Shown in pieces: positions 1 through 7,640 of a stretch of 64,000 nt of DNA. The DNA is taken from contig NZ_WQFE01000001.1 in the NCBI RefSeq assembly GCF_013033965.1, forward strand, positions 1-64,000, given 5' to 3'. Origin of the DNA: Ruegeria atlantica (GTDB lineage Bacteria > Pseudomonadota > Alphaproteobacteria > Rhodobacterales > Rhodobacteraceae). Made by a program: the position numbers and the translations under genes. Every line of letters begins with the position of its first letter. Position 1 is the first letter of the stretch. Below the pieces are notes generated by a model. That model searched no databases and was not told the DNA's origin. It saw only the letters and a program-made list of their open reading frames with translations.

Positions 1-141
1 GATCACGTCTGTAACTAACTTTTATCTCTTGCATCCCGGGCGGCAACCACAGAAGCGGATACCGGCTAAGTTGTGGCCATTCACGGCTATGACGGGTAGT
101 CAACGCTTGGCGGCCCACAAAATATGGAATAACCTCGCGGT

Positions 142-591
142 ATGTTAAAAAAATTCCTTCAGGCGTTTCGTCCGCCACAGCACGACCATTTGCCCGATCC
201 CGATGCCGAACTGGCTTTGGGCGCTTTGATGGTGCGCGTGGCGCAGGCGGATCGTGACTACAAACTGGAAGAAATCAGCCTGATTGATCGCATTCTTGCA
301 CGGCTTTATCAGCACAACGCGATCGAGGCCGCCAAAGTCCGTGCCACATGCGAGAAACTGCACGCAGCCGCGCCAGACACCGATACATTCGGCAAGTTGA
401 TCCGCGAGACGACTGATCTGCAGGAGCGTCTGGCCGCGCTGGACGCTTTGTGGGAGGTTGTTCTGGCCGACGGGAATTCAGATGAAGGCGAAATGAAGAT
501 CGTCGAAGAGGCCCGCATCGCGATGGGCCTGAGCTTTAAAGACAGCCAAGAAGCGCATGAACGAGTACAATCGCGCTTGGAACAGAAGTAG
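142..591 (+). CDS. TerB-like (tellurite resistance B family) protein, copy 1
   Basis: A 149-residue acidic, all-helical protein without signal peptide or membrane segment. The body resembles the TerB/DjlA-type helical domain, with acidic repeats (DRDYKLEEISLIDRIL and later LADGNSDEGEMKIVEEA) typical of this metal- or partner-binding fold. It is clearly paralogous to the gene 20 bp downstream: both open with a short amphipathic helix, then a P/D-rich linker, then ALxALxVRxAxxDxDY. The biochemical role of lone TerB proteins is not established; tellurite resistance should not be assumed because no other ter genes are present. The ATG at 142 gives a normal family length. Confidence 0.8.
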   Translation: MLKKFLQAFRPPQHDHLPDPDAELALGALMVRVAQADRDYKLEEISLIDRILARLYQHNAIEAAKVRATCEKLHAAAPDTDTFGKLIRETTDLQERLAALDALWEVVLADGNSDEGEMKIVEEARIAMGLSFKDSQEAHERVQSRLEQK

Positions 592-611
592 TCCGCTTTT
601 ATATCGGTTTC

Positions 612-1049
612 ATGTTCAGCGATTTTCTCTCCCGACTCACGCAGCCTCAGCCTGACCCGCTTGCAGATAGTGACGCCCGATTGGCCCTGACGGCTCTTCT
701 GGTGCGCATCGCCAGATCCGACAACGACTACGCCGACAGTGAAATGGCACGAATCGACCGGATATCGGCAGAACGCTATGGCTTGTCACCTTTTGAGGCC
801 GCAGCCCTGCGCGCCCGCGCCGAGGATCTTGAAGCCGAAGCCCCCGATACCGTCCGCTTTACCCGCGCGATCAAAGAGGCCGTCGCCTACGAAGACCGTT
901 TGGCCGTGGTTCAGGCGATGTGGTCGGTGGCGCTGGCCGATGGGCATCGGACCGGCGAAGAAGATTCGCTGCTGCGACTGGTGGTCAGCCTGTTGGGTGT
1001 CAGCGATGTCGACTCTGCCCTGGCCCGGCAAAAGGCAGCCAAATCGTGA
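612..1049 (+). CDS. TerB-like protein, copy 2
   Basis: A 145-residue paralogue of the preceding gene. The two align along the whole length (for example DRLAVVQAMWSVALADG here against ERLAALDALWEVVLADG there), so they arose by tandem duplication. Soluble, helical, with acidic motifs at about residues 35-45 and 112-118. Its TGA stop sits inside a GTGA overlap with the next gene, implying translational coupling. Function is unknown beyond the family; a cytoplasmic sensory or stress role is only inference. Confidence 0.78.
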   Translation: MFSDFLSRLTQPQPDPLADSDARLALTALLVRIARSDNDYADSEMARIDRISAERYGLSPFEAAALRARAEDLEAEAPDTVRFTRAIKEAVAYEDRLAVVQAMWSVALADGHRTGEEDSLLRLVVSLLGVSDVDSALARQKAAKS

Positions 1050-1798
1050 TTGCCACGCTGGGCATGTATGACATGCCCGCACTGCAACCGGTCAATGACC
1101 GGTTTTGGTCGTTGATTCGGGCGGGTATAGGTTTTGGCCCTACACATCTGACACGAGGCGCCGACGTTTGGGACGTCTGGAACAGCCCCGACCTTGTTTT
1201 TTCCCAAACATGCGGCATGCCGTTCCGGACCCGGTTGCATGAGAATGTTCAGCTCGTTGGCACTCCGGACTACGGTTTGGCCGGATGCCCGCCGGGCTAC
1301 TACCGATCTGTCATCGTGGCCCGAAAAGACGATGCCCGCAATCTGGATCAGCTAGCCAAAGGCACCTTTGCCTATAACGAGGCGCTTTCGCAGTCTGGTT
1401 GGGCGGCGCCCATGGTCCATCTGTCACGGCACAGCCGCCTTCCAAGTTCCGTACTGGAAACGGGCGGTCACGCGCTATCGGCAAGCGCTGTTTCGGAAGG
1501 CCGTGCGGACTATGCTGCGCTGGATGCGCTAACATGGGAATTGCTGAAGGAACATTCGAATTTGGGCGCTGAGCTTCGCGAGGTCACAGCAACAGAACCT
1601 TCGCCGGCCCTGCCCTACATCACGGCCAACGGCCAGGATGCGCCCCGGATTGCCAAGGCAGTTCGCGCGGCCATCAATGATTTGTCGCCCGCTGACCGAA
1701 AGACGCTGCACTTGCATGGTCTGATCGACATCCCGGCCGAACAATATCTTGCTGTTCCCGACCCGTCCGCCGAGGCTGCCAAATTGCTCGATCTGTGA
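1046..1798 (+). CDS. PhnD/SsuA-like substrate-binding domain protein, apparently leaderless
   Basis: About 250 residues resembling the phosphate/phosphonate-type periplasmic binding fold: a conserved region around QTCGMPFRTRL, then GCPPGYYRSVIVARKDD and LAKGTFAYNE. The GTG at 1046 overlaps the upstream TGA (GTGA), which I prefer to starts further upstream because those would run through the TerB gene. From this start there is no signal peptide: the N-terminus is MIATLGMYDMPAL. No ABC permease or ATPase is adjacent that would match. It may be a cytosolic ligand sensor working with the TerB proteins rather than a transporter component; that is inference. Domain assignment is fairly secure, ligand unknown. 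Confidence 0.7.
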   Translation: MIATLGMYDMPALQPVNDRFWSLIRAGIGFGPTHLTRGADVWDVWNSPDLVFSQTCGMPFRTRLHENVQLVGTPDYGLAGCPPGYYRSVIVARKDDARNLDQLAKGTFAYNEALSQSGWAAPMVHLSRHSRLPSSVLETGGHALSASAVSEGRADYAALDALTWELLKEHSNLGAELREVTATEPSPALPYITANGQDAPRIAKAVRAAINDLSPADRKTLHLHGLIDIPAEQYLAVPDPSAEAAKLLDL

Positions 1799-1923
1799 CC
1801 ACTTTGGTCAGAGCATCTGGTCAATTTGACAGTTTAAGGCCCGTTCCGTGTCATTTGCGCATTGCATTGCTCTGAAATTTCAGCCCTAGTACCGCACCAA
1901 CACCAATAACAACTGGACCACCC

Positions 1924-2700
1924 GTGACAGATTCCACTCCGGTCATCGAGATCAAGAACCTACACAAGAGCTTTGGCAATCTTGAGGTATTGAAAGGGGT
2001 GGATATCACCGCCAGGCGCGGTGATGTCGTCTCATTGATCGGCTCGTCAGGTTCCGGCAAATCGACGCTGTTGCGTTGCTGTAACCTGTTGGAAGACAGC
2101 CAAGAAGGTGAGATCCTGTTCAAAGGCGAACCGGTCCGCTGGGCTGGCAATGCGCATAGCCGCCGTCCGGCCGATCCGAAACAGGTCCTGCGTATTCGCA
2201 CGAACCTGTCGATGGTGTTTCAGCAGTTCAACTTATGGGCCCATATGACCATCCTGCAAAACGTGATGGAGGCCCCTGTTACGGTCATGGGCCGCGACAA
2301 GGCCGAGGTTGAGGACAGTGCCCGAAAGTATCTGGAAAAGGTCGGCATCGGCGACAAGTGCGACGCATACCCGGCGCAATTGTCAGGTGGACAGCAGCAG
2401 CGCGCCGCTATTGCACGTGGCCTGTGCATGGAGCCCCAGGCCCTGTTGTTCGATGAACCCACATCGGCCCTGGATCCCGAACTGGAGCAGGAAGTCATCA
2501 AGGTGATCAAGGATCTGGCCTCTGAGGGCCGCACCATGATTATCGTAACACATGACATGAAAATGGCCGCTGATATCTCAAGCCATGTTGTGTTCCTGCA
2601 TCAAGGCCTCATCGAAGAAGAAGGCCTGCCGGAAGACATCTTTACGACCCCTGAATCCGCGCGACTTCAGGGTTTTCTATCCGCCACCATGGCGGCATAA
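1924..2700 (+). CDS. Polar amino-acid ABC transporter, ATP-binding subunit
   Basis: 258-residue ATPase that energises uptake of a polar amino acid at the inner membrane. Walker A GSSGSGKST lies at residues 40-48, the ABC signature LSGGQ at 153-157, Walker B LLFDEP at 174-179 and the switch histidine at about 210. The family resemblance is to HisP/OccP/GlnQ-type ATPases. The GTG start at 1924 gives the usual N-terminus just before the first beta strand. It is the first gene of a four-gene operon with the binding protein and two permeases. The exact amino acid cannot be read from the sequence. Confidence 0.93.
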   Translation: MTDSTPVIEIKNLHKSFGNLEVLKGVDITARRGDVVSLIGSSGSGKSTLLRCCNLLEDSQEGEILFKGEPVRWAGNAHSRRPADPKQVLRIRTNLSMVFQQFNLWAHMTILQNVMEAPVTVMGRDKAEVEDSARKYLEKVGIGDKCDAYPAQLSGGQQQRAAIARGLCMEPQALLFDEPTSALDPELEQEVIKVIKDLASEGRTMIIVTHDMKMAADISSHVVFLHQGLIEEEGLPEDIFTTPESARLQGFLSATMAA

Positions 2701-2731
2701 ATTCAGGACAGAACCAAATAGGGGAGTAACA

Positions 2732-3445
2732 ATGAAAAACCTGATTCTGACCACAGCAGCACTGGCGCTGAGCGCTGGTATGGCCATGGCCGATACGGTC
2801 CGCATGGGCACCGAGGGCGCCTACCCTCCGTGGAACTTCATCAATGACGCCGGCGAAATTGACGGTTTCGAGCGTGAGCTGGGCGATGAGCTGTGCAAAC
2901 GCGCAAATCTGGAATGCGAATGGGTCAAGAACGACTGGGATTCGATCATTCCGAACCTCGTGTCGGGCAACTATGACGTCATCATCGCGGGCATGTCGAT
3001 CACCGACGAGCGTGACGAGGTAATTGACTTCACCCAGAACTACACGCCGCCGGATCCGTCGGCTTATGTAGCGACCTCTGACGACGTTGACGTCGCGAAT
3101 GGCGTGATTGCGGCGCAGACCGGTACCATTCAGGCCGGTTACATTGCCGAGTCCGGTGCAACTCTGGTCGAGTTCGCCAGCCCCGAGGAAACCATCGCAG
3201 CCGTGCGTAATGGCGAAGCTGACGCCGTATTGGCCGACAAGTCGTTCCTGGCACCTATCGCTGATGAAGACGCAGACCTGCGCTTTGTTGCCGAAGATGT
3301 CCCGCTGGGCGGTGGTGTCGGCCTCGGCGTGCGTGAGTCGGACGGTGATCTGAAAGAAAAGCTCAACACTGCCATTCAGTCCATGAAGGACGACGGCAGC
3401 CTGAACGAGCTGATCACCAAGTGGGAAGTGTCCTCGACCTTCTGA
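2732..3445 (+). CDS. Amino-acid ABC transporter periplasmic binding protein
   Basis: 237-residue family 3 solute-binding protein. A Sec signal peptide of about 20 residues (MKNLILTTAALALSAGMAMA) precedes the mature start DTVRMGTEGAYPPWNF. The signature segment GFERELGDELCKRANLECEW and the paired lobes typical of the fold follow. The ATG at 2732 is chosen over in-frame upstream codons because it starts the signal peptide and is preceded by GGGGAG at 2721-2726. The ligand is probably a polar or basic amino acid from family resemblance; no binding-site residue lets me narrow it. It lies 31 bp after the ATPase gene. Confidence 0.93.
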   Translation: MKNLILTTAALALSAGMAMADTVRMGTEGAYPPWNFINDAGEIDGFERELGDELCKRANLECEWVKNDWDSIIPNLVSGNYDVIIAGMSITDERDEVIDFTQNYTPPDPSAYVATSDDVDVANGVIAAQTGTIQAGYIAESGATLVEFASPEETIAAVRNGEADAVLADKSFLAPIADEDADLRFVAEDVPLGGGVGLGVRESDGDLKEKLNTAIQSMKDDGSLNELITKWEVSSTF

Positions 3446-3517
3446 TTTGAACCAGGTCGTGCGCCCCGACTGCCGGGGCGCGCAGCCCCTGAGCCTTAGC
3501 ACCTCAAGAGGCCCGCC

Positions 3518-4405
3518 ATTTTCTCGTTTTGCTCTGATCCCGATACGCTGGGCACGTTCCGCTGGTTTTCCTGCTATCTGACCAACGGCGTACACTGGTC
3601 GTTCTACCTGTCGTTCCTGAAGGTCCTGCTGTTGCTGGCCGTCACGGCGCCTGTGGCGTTGGGGTTCGGGTTCGTCGGAGCGATGGCAGCCCGTTCGCAT
3701 ATCCCGCCCGTCAGCTGGCTGGGCAAAGGTTATATCGCAATCGTTCGCGGCGTGCCGGATATCGCCTTCTTCATGTTCTTCGTGATCGCCCTTGATCAGG
3801 CCTTTGAATGGACGCGCCACAAGATCCTGTGCCCAGACTGGACGGATCCGATCCGCCAGGGCAACGACTTCATCGTCTGTCAGGCTGCAAAACTTCCGCT
3901 CAGCACGGCTCCGGAGTTTGTGCATGAAACCTACGGTTTCTTCCTTGCGGTCATTACCTTCTCGATCGTTTTCGGAGCTTTTGCGGCCAATGTGCTGTTC
4001 GGCGGCATGCGGGCGGTGCCCCATGCGCAGCTGGAAACAGCCGCCGCATATGGTCTGACCCCCAGCCAGACATTCTGGCGCATTCTGGTGCCGCAAATGT
4101 GGGTTTATGCCCTTCCCGGTCTGTCGAACCTGTGGATGGTGCTGATCAAAGCCACGCCACTGCTGTTTCTGCTGGGCATCGAGGACATCGTCTATTGGGC
4201 CCGCGAATTGGGCGGAACAAAGACCTCGAAATTCACTCAATATCCACATGGCGATTGGCGCATGTGGTATTTCCTGGCTTTGCTGATCTTCTACCTCGGC
4301 ATGACCCGTGTCTCGGAAATCGGGCTTGAAAAACTGATGCGCCGCCTGTCCCACGGTCAGGCCACATCTGGCGGAGAGCTTCTGCGCAAGGAGACCACCG
4401 CATGA
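3518..4405 (+). CDS. Amino-acid ABC transporter permease 1, probable ATT start
   Basis: Inner-membrane permease of the His/Glu/Gln type, about 295 residues if begun at 3518. The cytoplasmic EAA loop is AAAYGLTPSQTFWRILVP, followed by a conserved PGLSNLWMVLIKATPLL helix. The first in-frame ATG is only at 3632, which would remove a hydrophobic N-terminal stretch that reads as real protein (FSFCSDPDTLGTFRWF and the first membrane helix). A stop at 3497-3499 bounds the frame, and no ATG, GTG or TTG lies between it and the coding signal. ATT at 3518, 7 bp after AAGAGG (3505-3510), is the best start. The 3' end overlaps the next gene by ATGA. Confidence 0.85.
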   Translation: MFSFCSDPDTLGTFRWFSCYLTNGVHWSFYLSFLKVLLLLAVTAPVALGFGFVGAMAARSHIPPVSWLGKGYIAIVRGVPDIAFFMFFVIALDQAFEWTRHKILCPDWTDPIRQGNDFIVCQAAKLPLSTAPEFVHETYGFFLAVITFSIVFGAFAANVLFGGMRAVPHAQLETAAAYGLTPSQTFWRILVPQMWVYALPGLSNLWMVLIKATPLLFLLGIEDIVYWARELGGTKTSKFTQYPHGDWRMWYFLALLIFYLGMTRVSEIGLEKLMRRLSHGQATSGGELLRKETTA

Positions 4406-5208
4406 GTTGTATCCAAACCATTCAGGACTACAGCCTGCGATCCCTCGGCCTTGGTGAGCGGCTTCTGCCGCGCAACGACTTTACCCTGTGCGAACAGTTC
4501 ACCCTGATCGGCTCGGGCATGATCTGGAATATCTACTTCGGTATCATGGCACTGGTCACCGGGTTCTTTCTGGCGACAGCGGTCGCTCTGGGCAAAGCGT
4601 CCAGCAACACATGGCTGCGCAAACCATCCGAGTGGTTCATCTTTATCTTCCGCGGTTCACCACTGTTCATCCAGTTCTTCTTTGCCTATTTCTTCTTCCT
4701 GTCGCTGAAGAAGTCCTATCCCATGTTCGACGCCCTGACATCAGCATGGCTGGGGGCGCTGATCGTTCTGTTCCTGAACACCGCCGCCTATACCGGTGAG
4801 ATCTTCTATGGCGCGCTGCGCTCGATCCCAAAGGGCGATATCGAGGCCGCCGATGCCTATGGCATGTCGGGCTGGTCGCGGTTCCGCCGGATCATCTGGC
4901 CAACCATGTTGCGTCTGGCATGGCCTGCCTACACGAACGAAGCAATCTTTCTGTTTCACGCGACCACGCTCGTCTTCTTTTCGGCCTTTCCCGCCTGGCA
5001 ACAACGCGGCGACGCGCTGTACTACGCCAGCTATTTTGCCGACAAGACGTTCAACCCGTTCATCCCCTACCCGATCCTGGCCTTCTACTTCATCCTGCTG
5101 ACGCTGGTGGTGGTCGGAGTATTCGGGCTGATCAATAAACGGCTGAACCGCCACCTTCCGGCAGCCAGAAAGGCCAAGATAAAGCTCCGTCTGAACCTGG
5201 CACGTTAA
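4402..5208 (+). CDS. Amino-acid ABC transporter permease 2
   Basis: 268-residue partner permease. It has several membrane helices and the EAA motif ADAYGMSGWSRFRRIIWPTM at about residues 150-169, which docks on the ATPase. Its ATG overlaps the stop of permease 1 (ATGA), so the two channel halves are translationally coupled, as expected for a heterodimer. The C-terminus is basic (RLNRHLPAARKAKIKLRL). A strong terminator follows 25 bp downstream, marking the operon end. Confidence 0.93.
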   Translation: MSCIQTIQDYSLRSLGLGERLLPRNDFTLCEQFTLIGSGMIWNIYFGIMALVTGFFLATAVALGKASSNTWLRKPSEWFIFIFRGSPLFIQFFFAYFFFLSLKKSYPMFDALTSAWLGALIVLFLNTAAYTGEIFYGALRSIPKGDIEAADAYGMSGWSRFRRIIWPTMLRLAWPAYTNEAIFLFHATTLVFFSAFPAWQQRGDALYYASYFADKTFNPFIPYPILAFYFILLTLVVVGVFGLINKRLNRHLPAARKAKIKLRLNLAR

Positions 5209-5232
5209 GTCAGGCCAACACACCATACGAAA

Positions 5233-5262
5233 CCCGGACTTGCTTTAAGTCCGGTTTTTTTT
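5233..5262 (+). terminator. Rho-independent terminator of the ABC transporter operon
   Basis: An 8-bp perfect stem, CCGGACTT at 5234-5241 against AAGTCCGG at 5247-5254, closes a 5-nt loop. It is followed by eight T residues at 5255-5262. This is the best-formed terminator in the window and fits the end of the four-gene operon. Confidence 0.88.
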
Positions 5263-5315
5263 GACTCAAATGACCCGTGGCGCGGTGTCGAAAACAATCT
5301 GCACTTGGAGAGAAG

Positions 5316-5392
5316 TGGTACCGCCTCCCTGGCTTGAACAGGGGACCTCTGGATCCACAATCCAGCGCTCTAACCAACTGAGCTAAGGCGGC
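5316..5392 (-). tRNA. tRNA-His (anticodon GTG)
   Basis: Read on the minus strand it folds as a complete cloverleaf: acceptor GCCGCCT, D arm with GCTCAGTTGGTTAGAGC, anticodon stem CTGGA/TCCAG with loop TTGTGGA (anticodon GTG), T arm CCCTG/CAGGG with TTCAAGC, and encoded CCA at 5318-5316. Position 73 is A rather than the usual C, and the base before position 1 is T rather than G, so the canonical G-1:C73 identity pair is missing. The G1-U72 closing pair is a wobble. This is the known variant of the Rhodobacterales/Rhizobiales/Caulobacterales branch. Confidence 0.95.
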
Positions 5393-5439
5393 ACTTGTGT
5401 GGGGCGATGTACCGAACACGCACCCGGAATGCAAGAGGA

Positions 5440-5922
5440 TTAAAGACGAATTTCCCAGCTTTGTTCGACAAGATCGCGGCCAAAGGAATGAACTTTTTTG
5501 CTGCTGGTCAATTGCCATCCGGACGCCCTGTAAAGCCTGCAGGCCGCCCGATGGCTTTCATGGGTCCATAGGGCCATTTCGCGGTATCCAGCGCTACGTG
5601 CGAACTCCATGCTTGTGTCCAGCATGCGCCTCCCCAAGCCCTGCCCGCGGGCCTCTGGCATCAGCAGAAACAACCTCAGTTTTGCGGTGTGACCGTCCAG
5701 TGCGACGCAAAAGATACTGCCGAGCCGCGCGCCATTCCATTCCGCGATCCAGCCCCGCTCGCGCGCTGGATCGTGGTACAAGACGAAATCCGCCAGAATC
5801 CGTTCAACGAGAGGCGCGAAAGTGTCGTCAAACCCCTCGTCCCGTTGATAAAGACGGCCATGTTGTTCGACCAACCAGGGCGCATCATCTGGGCGGAAAG
5901 CTCTGATAAGAATATCATCCAT
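5440..5922 (-). CDS. GNAT-family N-acetyltransferase
   Basis: 160-residue single-domain acetyltransferase that would move acetyl from acetyl-CoA to an unidentified amine. Motif A, which binds the CoA pyrophosphate, is visible as LRLFLLMPEARGQGLGRRML with the Q/R-x-x-G-x-G core ARGQGLG at about residues 90-96. The C-terminal ESHRAACRLYRASGW is the usual GNAT motif B region. It lies 47 bp from tRNA-His and is convergent with nothing obvious. The substrate is unknown. Confidence 0.85.
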   Translation of the reverse strand: MDDILIRAFRPDDAPWLVEQHGRLYQRDEGFDDTFAPLVERILADFVLYHDPARERGWIAEWNGARLGSIFCVALDGHTAKLRLFLLMPEARGQGLGRRMLDTSMEFARSAGYREMALWTHESHRAACRLYRASGWQLTSSKKVHSFGRDLVEQSWEIRL

Positions 5923-5999
5923 ACCTCACCTGACCTCAAAGGCGGCTTGATTCTCAACCCTTTGCGCGCTAGCACGAACGCTCAGTCCCGGAGGCGCAA

Positions 6000-6188
6000 A
6001 TGGGCATCAACACCGAACGTGACATTCAGGCAAACCTTCAGATCGGCCCGACCGACCACGGCATGGTGCGCCTGTTCATCGAGGCCGACGGCATCGAGAT
6101 CCCGATGGACTTCGAGCCTGAAGAAGCGGAAGAAATTGCCGAGGAAATCCTCGCCGCCGTGCAAGCTGCCCGGATTGTAAAAGACTGA
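6000..6188 (+). CDS. Small conserved protein, DUF6324 type
   Basis: 62-residue acidic protein (MGINTERDIQANLQIGPTDH at the start, then MDFEPEEAEEIAEEI). It matches my recollection of DUF6324, a small family conserved in Rhodobacteraceae with no assigned function. No membrane segment or signal. The ribosome site GGAGG lies just upstream at 5990-5994. It ends 4 bp before the convergent mmcB stop. Confidence 0.72.
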   Translation: MGINTERDIQANLQIGPTDHGMVRLFIEADGIEIPMDFEPEEAEEIAEEILAAVQAARIVKD

Positions 6189-6192
6189 ACGT

Positions 6193-6624
6193 TCAAATTC
6201 TTGGATCACGCAATGCCTGCAATCTGCGGGCCGTGTCTGTTGCGAACTTCTGTATCATCTTCTTACGCCGCGCCGATGCCAGCTTATCTTCCGGGGCCAT
6301 CCGGATGATTTCGGCGTCATAGGCATCCGCGATGATCAGGCCAGTTTCCTCGGGCAGCAGATCGGTCGGGAAATCAGTATCCACGGCCCAGAAAAAGCGA
6401 TCACACCAGTCCAGATATCCCTGCCATTTGGAATCCGTCATATAATCGGCCCGGCTGGATTTGCACTCGATCACCCACAGTTCCCCCTTGGGGCCAAGTC
6501 CCATGACATCAACACGAAGGCCGCGCGTGGGGACAAATTCCTCAACAGATACAAAGCCATGCGTCAATAAGTGGCGCGAAACTCCGCGAGCAAGTTTTTG
6601 TCCAGGCTGTAAATCCAGTGTCAT
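6193..6624 (-). CDS. mmcB: MmcB-family DNA repair protein (SOS gene)
   Basis: 143-residue protein of the family named from Caulobacter, thought to be a nuclease-like partner of damage-tolerant synthesis. The restriction-nuclease-like core is visible: RVDVMGLGPKGELWVIECKSS, giving a D...E-x-K (ECK) catalytic pattern at about residues 47-63, followed by DWCDRFFWAV. The ATG at 6624 is preferred to the far upstream start because it sits directly downstream of a good LexA site (6636-6650) and gives the normal length. Expression after DNA damage is the expected regulation. Confidence 0.85.
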   Translation of the reverse strand: MTLDLQPGQKLARGVSRHLLTHGFVSVEEFVPTRGLRVDVMGLGPKGELWVIECKSSRADYMTDSKWQGYLDWCDRFFWAVDTDFPTDLLPEETGLIIADAYDAEIIRMAPEDKLASARRKKMIQKFATDTARRLQALRDPRI

Positions 6625-6635
6625 AAGTGAAATGT

Positions 6636-6650
6636 GAACAATTCGTGAAC
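6636..6650 (-). promoter_or_regulatory. LexA box (alphaproteobacterial SOS operator) of mmcB
   Basis: GAAC at 6636-6639, seven bases, then GAAC at 6647-6650. On the minus strand this reads GTTC-N7-GTTC, the direct-repeat LexA operator of alphaproteobacteria. It lies 11 bp upstream of the mmcB ATG, where bound repressor would block transcription. Confidence 0.85.
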
Positions 6651-6674
6651 AAAAATCAAGCGTCGCAATGAGGC

Positions 6675-6724
6675 TTGACATGATACCATATGGTACTTCA
6701 TATATTACGATACCAAATGGTATC
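6675..6724 (+). promoter_or_regulatory. Promoter with two operator dyads upstream of the ArsR-SRPBCC operon
   Basis: A consensus -35 TTGACA lies at 6675-6680, with an A/T-rich -10 region around 6698-6706. A perfect palindrome TACCATATGGTA occupies 6684-6695, inside the spacer. A second near-perfect dyad GATACCAAATGGTATC occupies 6709-6724, about at the start point. The shared half-site TACCA/TGGTA and the overlap with the promoter indicate autorepression by the ArsR-type regulator encoded 17 bp further on. Confidence 0.75.
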
Positions 6725-6740
6725 ACGATTGGTGAGACAA

Positions 6741-7061
6741 ATGCAGACTCAAACCCAAAACGCATTTCGTGCCCTTGCTGACCCGACACGCAGGGAGATT
6801 GTGCAGATACTCGCGTCTCAAGACATGACAATCGGTCAGCTTACGGACCGGTTCGATATGACCCGGGCCGCCGTCAAGAAGCACCTGACGGTACTGTCCG
6901 ATGGCGGCCTAATCACAGTCGAACCGCGCGGGCGGGAACGCATAAACCGGCTGGAGCCGAAGGGAATGGCCCCCATCCTCGACTGGTTCAGCTATTTTGA
7001 TCAGTTCTGGGATAACCGCTTGAATAATCTAAAAAAAGCTATTGAAAGGAAAGAAAAATGA
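6741..7061 (+). CDS. ArsR/SmtB-type winged-helix repressor
   Basis: 106-residue winged helix-turn-helix protein of the group paired with SRPBCC (AHSA1) domains. The DNA-reading region is MTIGQLTDRFDMTRAAVKKHLTVLSDGGLI, residues about 30-60. No cysteine metal-site motif is present, so it is not an arsenite or cadmium sensor of the classic kind. The ATG at 6741 follows GGTGAG and gives the standard N-terminus (NAFRALADPTRREIV). Overlap ATGA with the next gene. It probably represses its own operon through the two dyads upstream. Confidence 0.88.
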   Translation: MQTQTQNAFRALADPTRREIVQILASQDMTIGQLTDRFDMTRAAVKKHLTVLSDGGLITVEPRGRERINRLEPKGMAPILDWFSYFDQFWDNRLNNLKKAIERKEK

Positions 7062-7483
7062 CGGAAACAGTTCTGCAAAAGACGATTTTCCTGCGGGCCG
7101 AACCGGAAACTGTCTGGGCGTATCTGACCGAACCCGAGCGATTGGCAGAGTGGTTCCACAAACCCGAACGCCCGCTGGCCGCCGGTCAAAAGCTCGAGAT
7201 GTTTGGAACCACCAGTGGCGACCTACTAATCTGGGGAGAGGTTCGCGCTGCACGTCCGCCGGAGTATCTGGAATACACATTTACTATCAAACCCCTCGGA
7301 GATGCCGTCAGTGTAGTCAAATGGACGCTTGATGCTGTCCCCGGGGGCACCCGGTTGGGCCTGGTGCATGAAGGCCTTCCGCAAAGCGCAGAAGCCTTTG
7401 GTCTGATCCTGTCGCTTGATAGCGGCTGGGATGAACATTTCGCCAAAATGCGCACAGCCTTGCACGAACCTGTTGAGGCCTGA
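7058..7483 (+). CDS. SRPBCC/AHSA1-like ligand-binding protein
   Basis: 141-residue START-like (AHSA1, activator of Hsp90 ATPase homologue 1-like) fold: an opening beta strand (VLQKTIFLRAEPETVWAYLTEPERLAEWFHKP) and a C-terminal helix (ALILSLDSGWDEHFAKMRTAL type). Such proteins bind hydrophobic ligands in a cavity; the ligand is unknown. Translationally coupled (ATGA) to the ArsR-type repressor, a very common pairing in bacteria. Confidence 0.85.
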   Translation: MTETVLQKTIFLRAEPETVWAYLTEPERLAEWFHKPERPLAAGQKLEMFGTTSGDLLIWGEVRAARPPEYLEYTFTIKPLGDAVSVVKWTLDAVPGGTRLGLVHEGLPQSAEAFGLILSLDSGWDEHFAKMRTALHEPVEA

Positions 7484-7624
7484 CCCCTTGCGCAAACCCG
7501 CCGCACACCCTACTTAGGCCCGTGGCGGGTTCTGCCCTACTTGTGATTGGTAGCATTCTGGTGGCCTTAAGCAATTCCGAGGGGGCTGGCTCTGTTCAGG
7601 TCCTGGCCTGATTACCTGGCGCCC

Positions 7625-7640
7625 ACCTGTACATACAGGT
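7625..7640. repeat. Perfect 7-bp dyad in a convergent intergenic region
   Basis: ACCTGTA at 7625-7631 and TACAGGT at 7634-7640 are separated by two bases. The spacer is too short for an RNA hairpin loop, so it reads as a protein-binding dyad. It lies in the 255-bp gap between the 3' ends of the SRPBCC gene and the minus-strand membrane protein. A looser stem AACCCGCC (7495-7502) / GGCGGGTT (7524-7531) nearby might end the ArsR operon, but it has no T-tract. Confidence 0.45.

Noticed and set aside
142..1049. Tellurite-resistance operon
   Set aside because: Only TerB-like proteins are present; no TerA, C, D, E or Z genes.
2642..4354. 570-residue minus-strand open frame opposite the ABC binding protein and permease
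   Set aside because: The protein reads as low-complexity shadow of the real genes (biased codons, no family signal), while the plus strand shows complete ABC subunits with ribosome sites.
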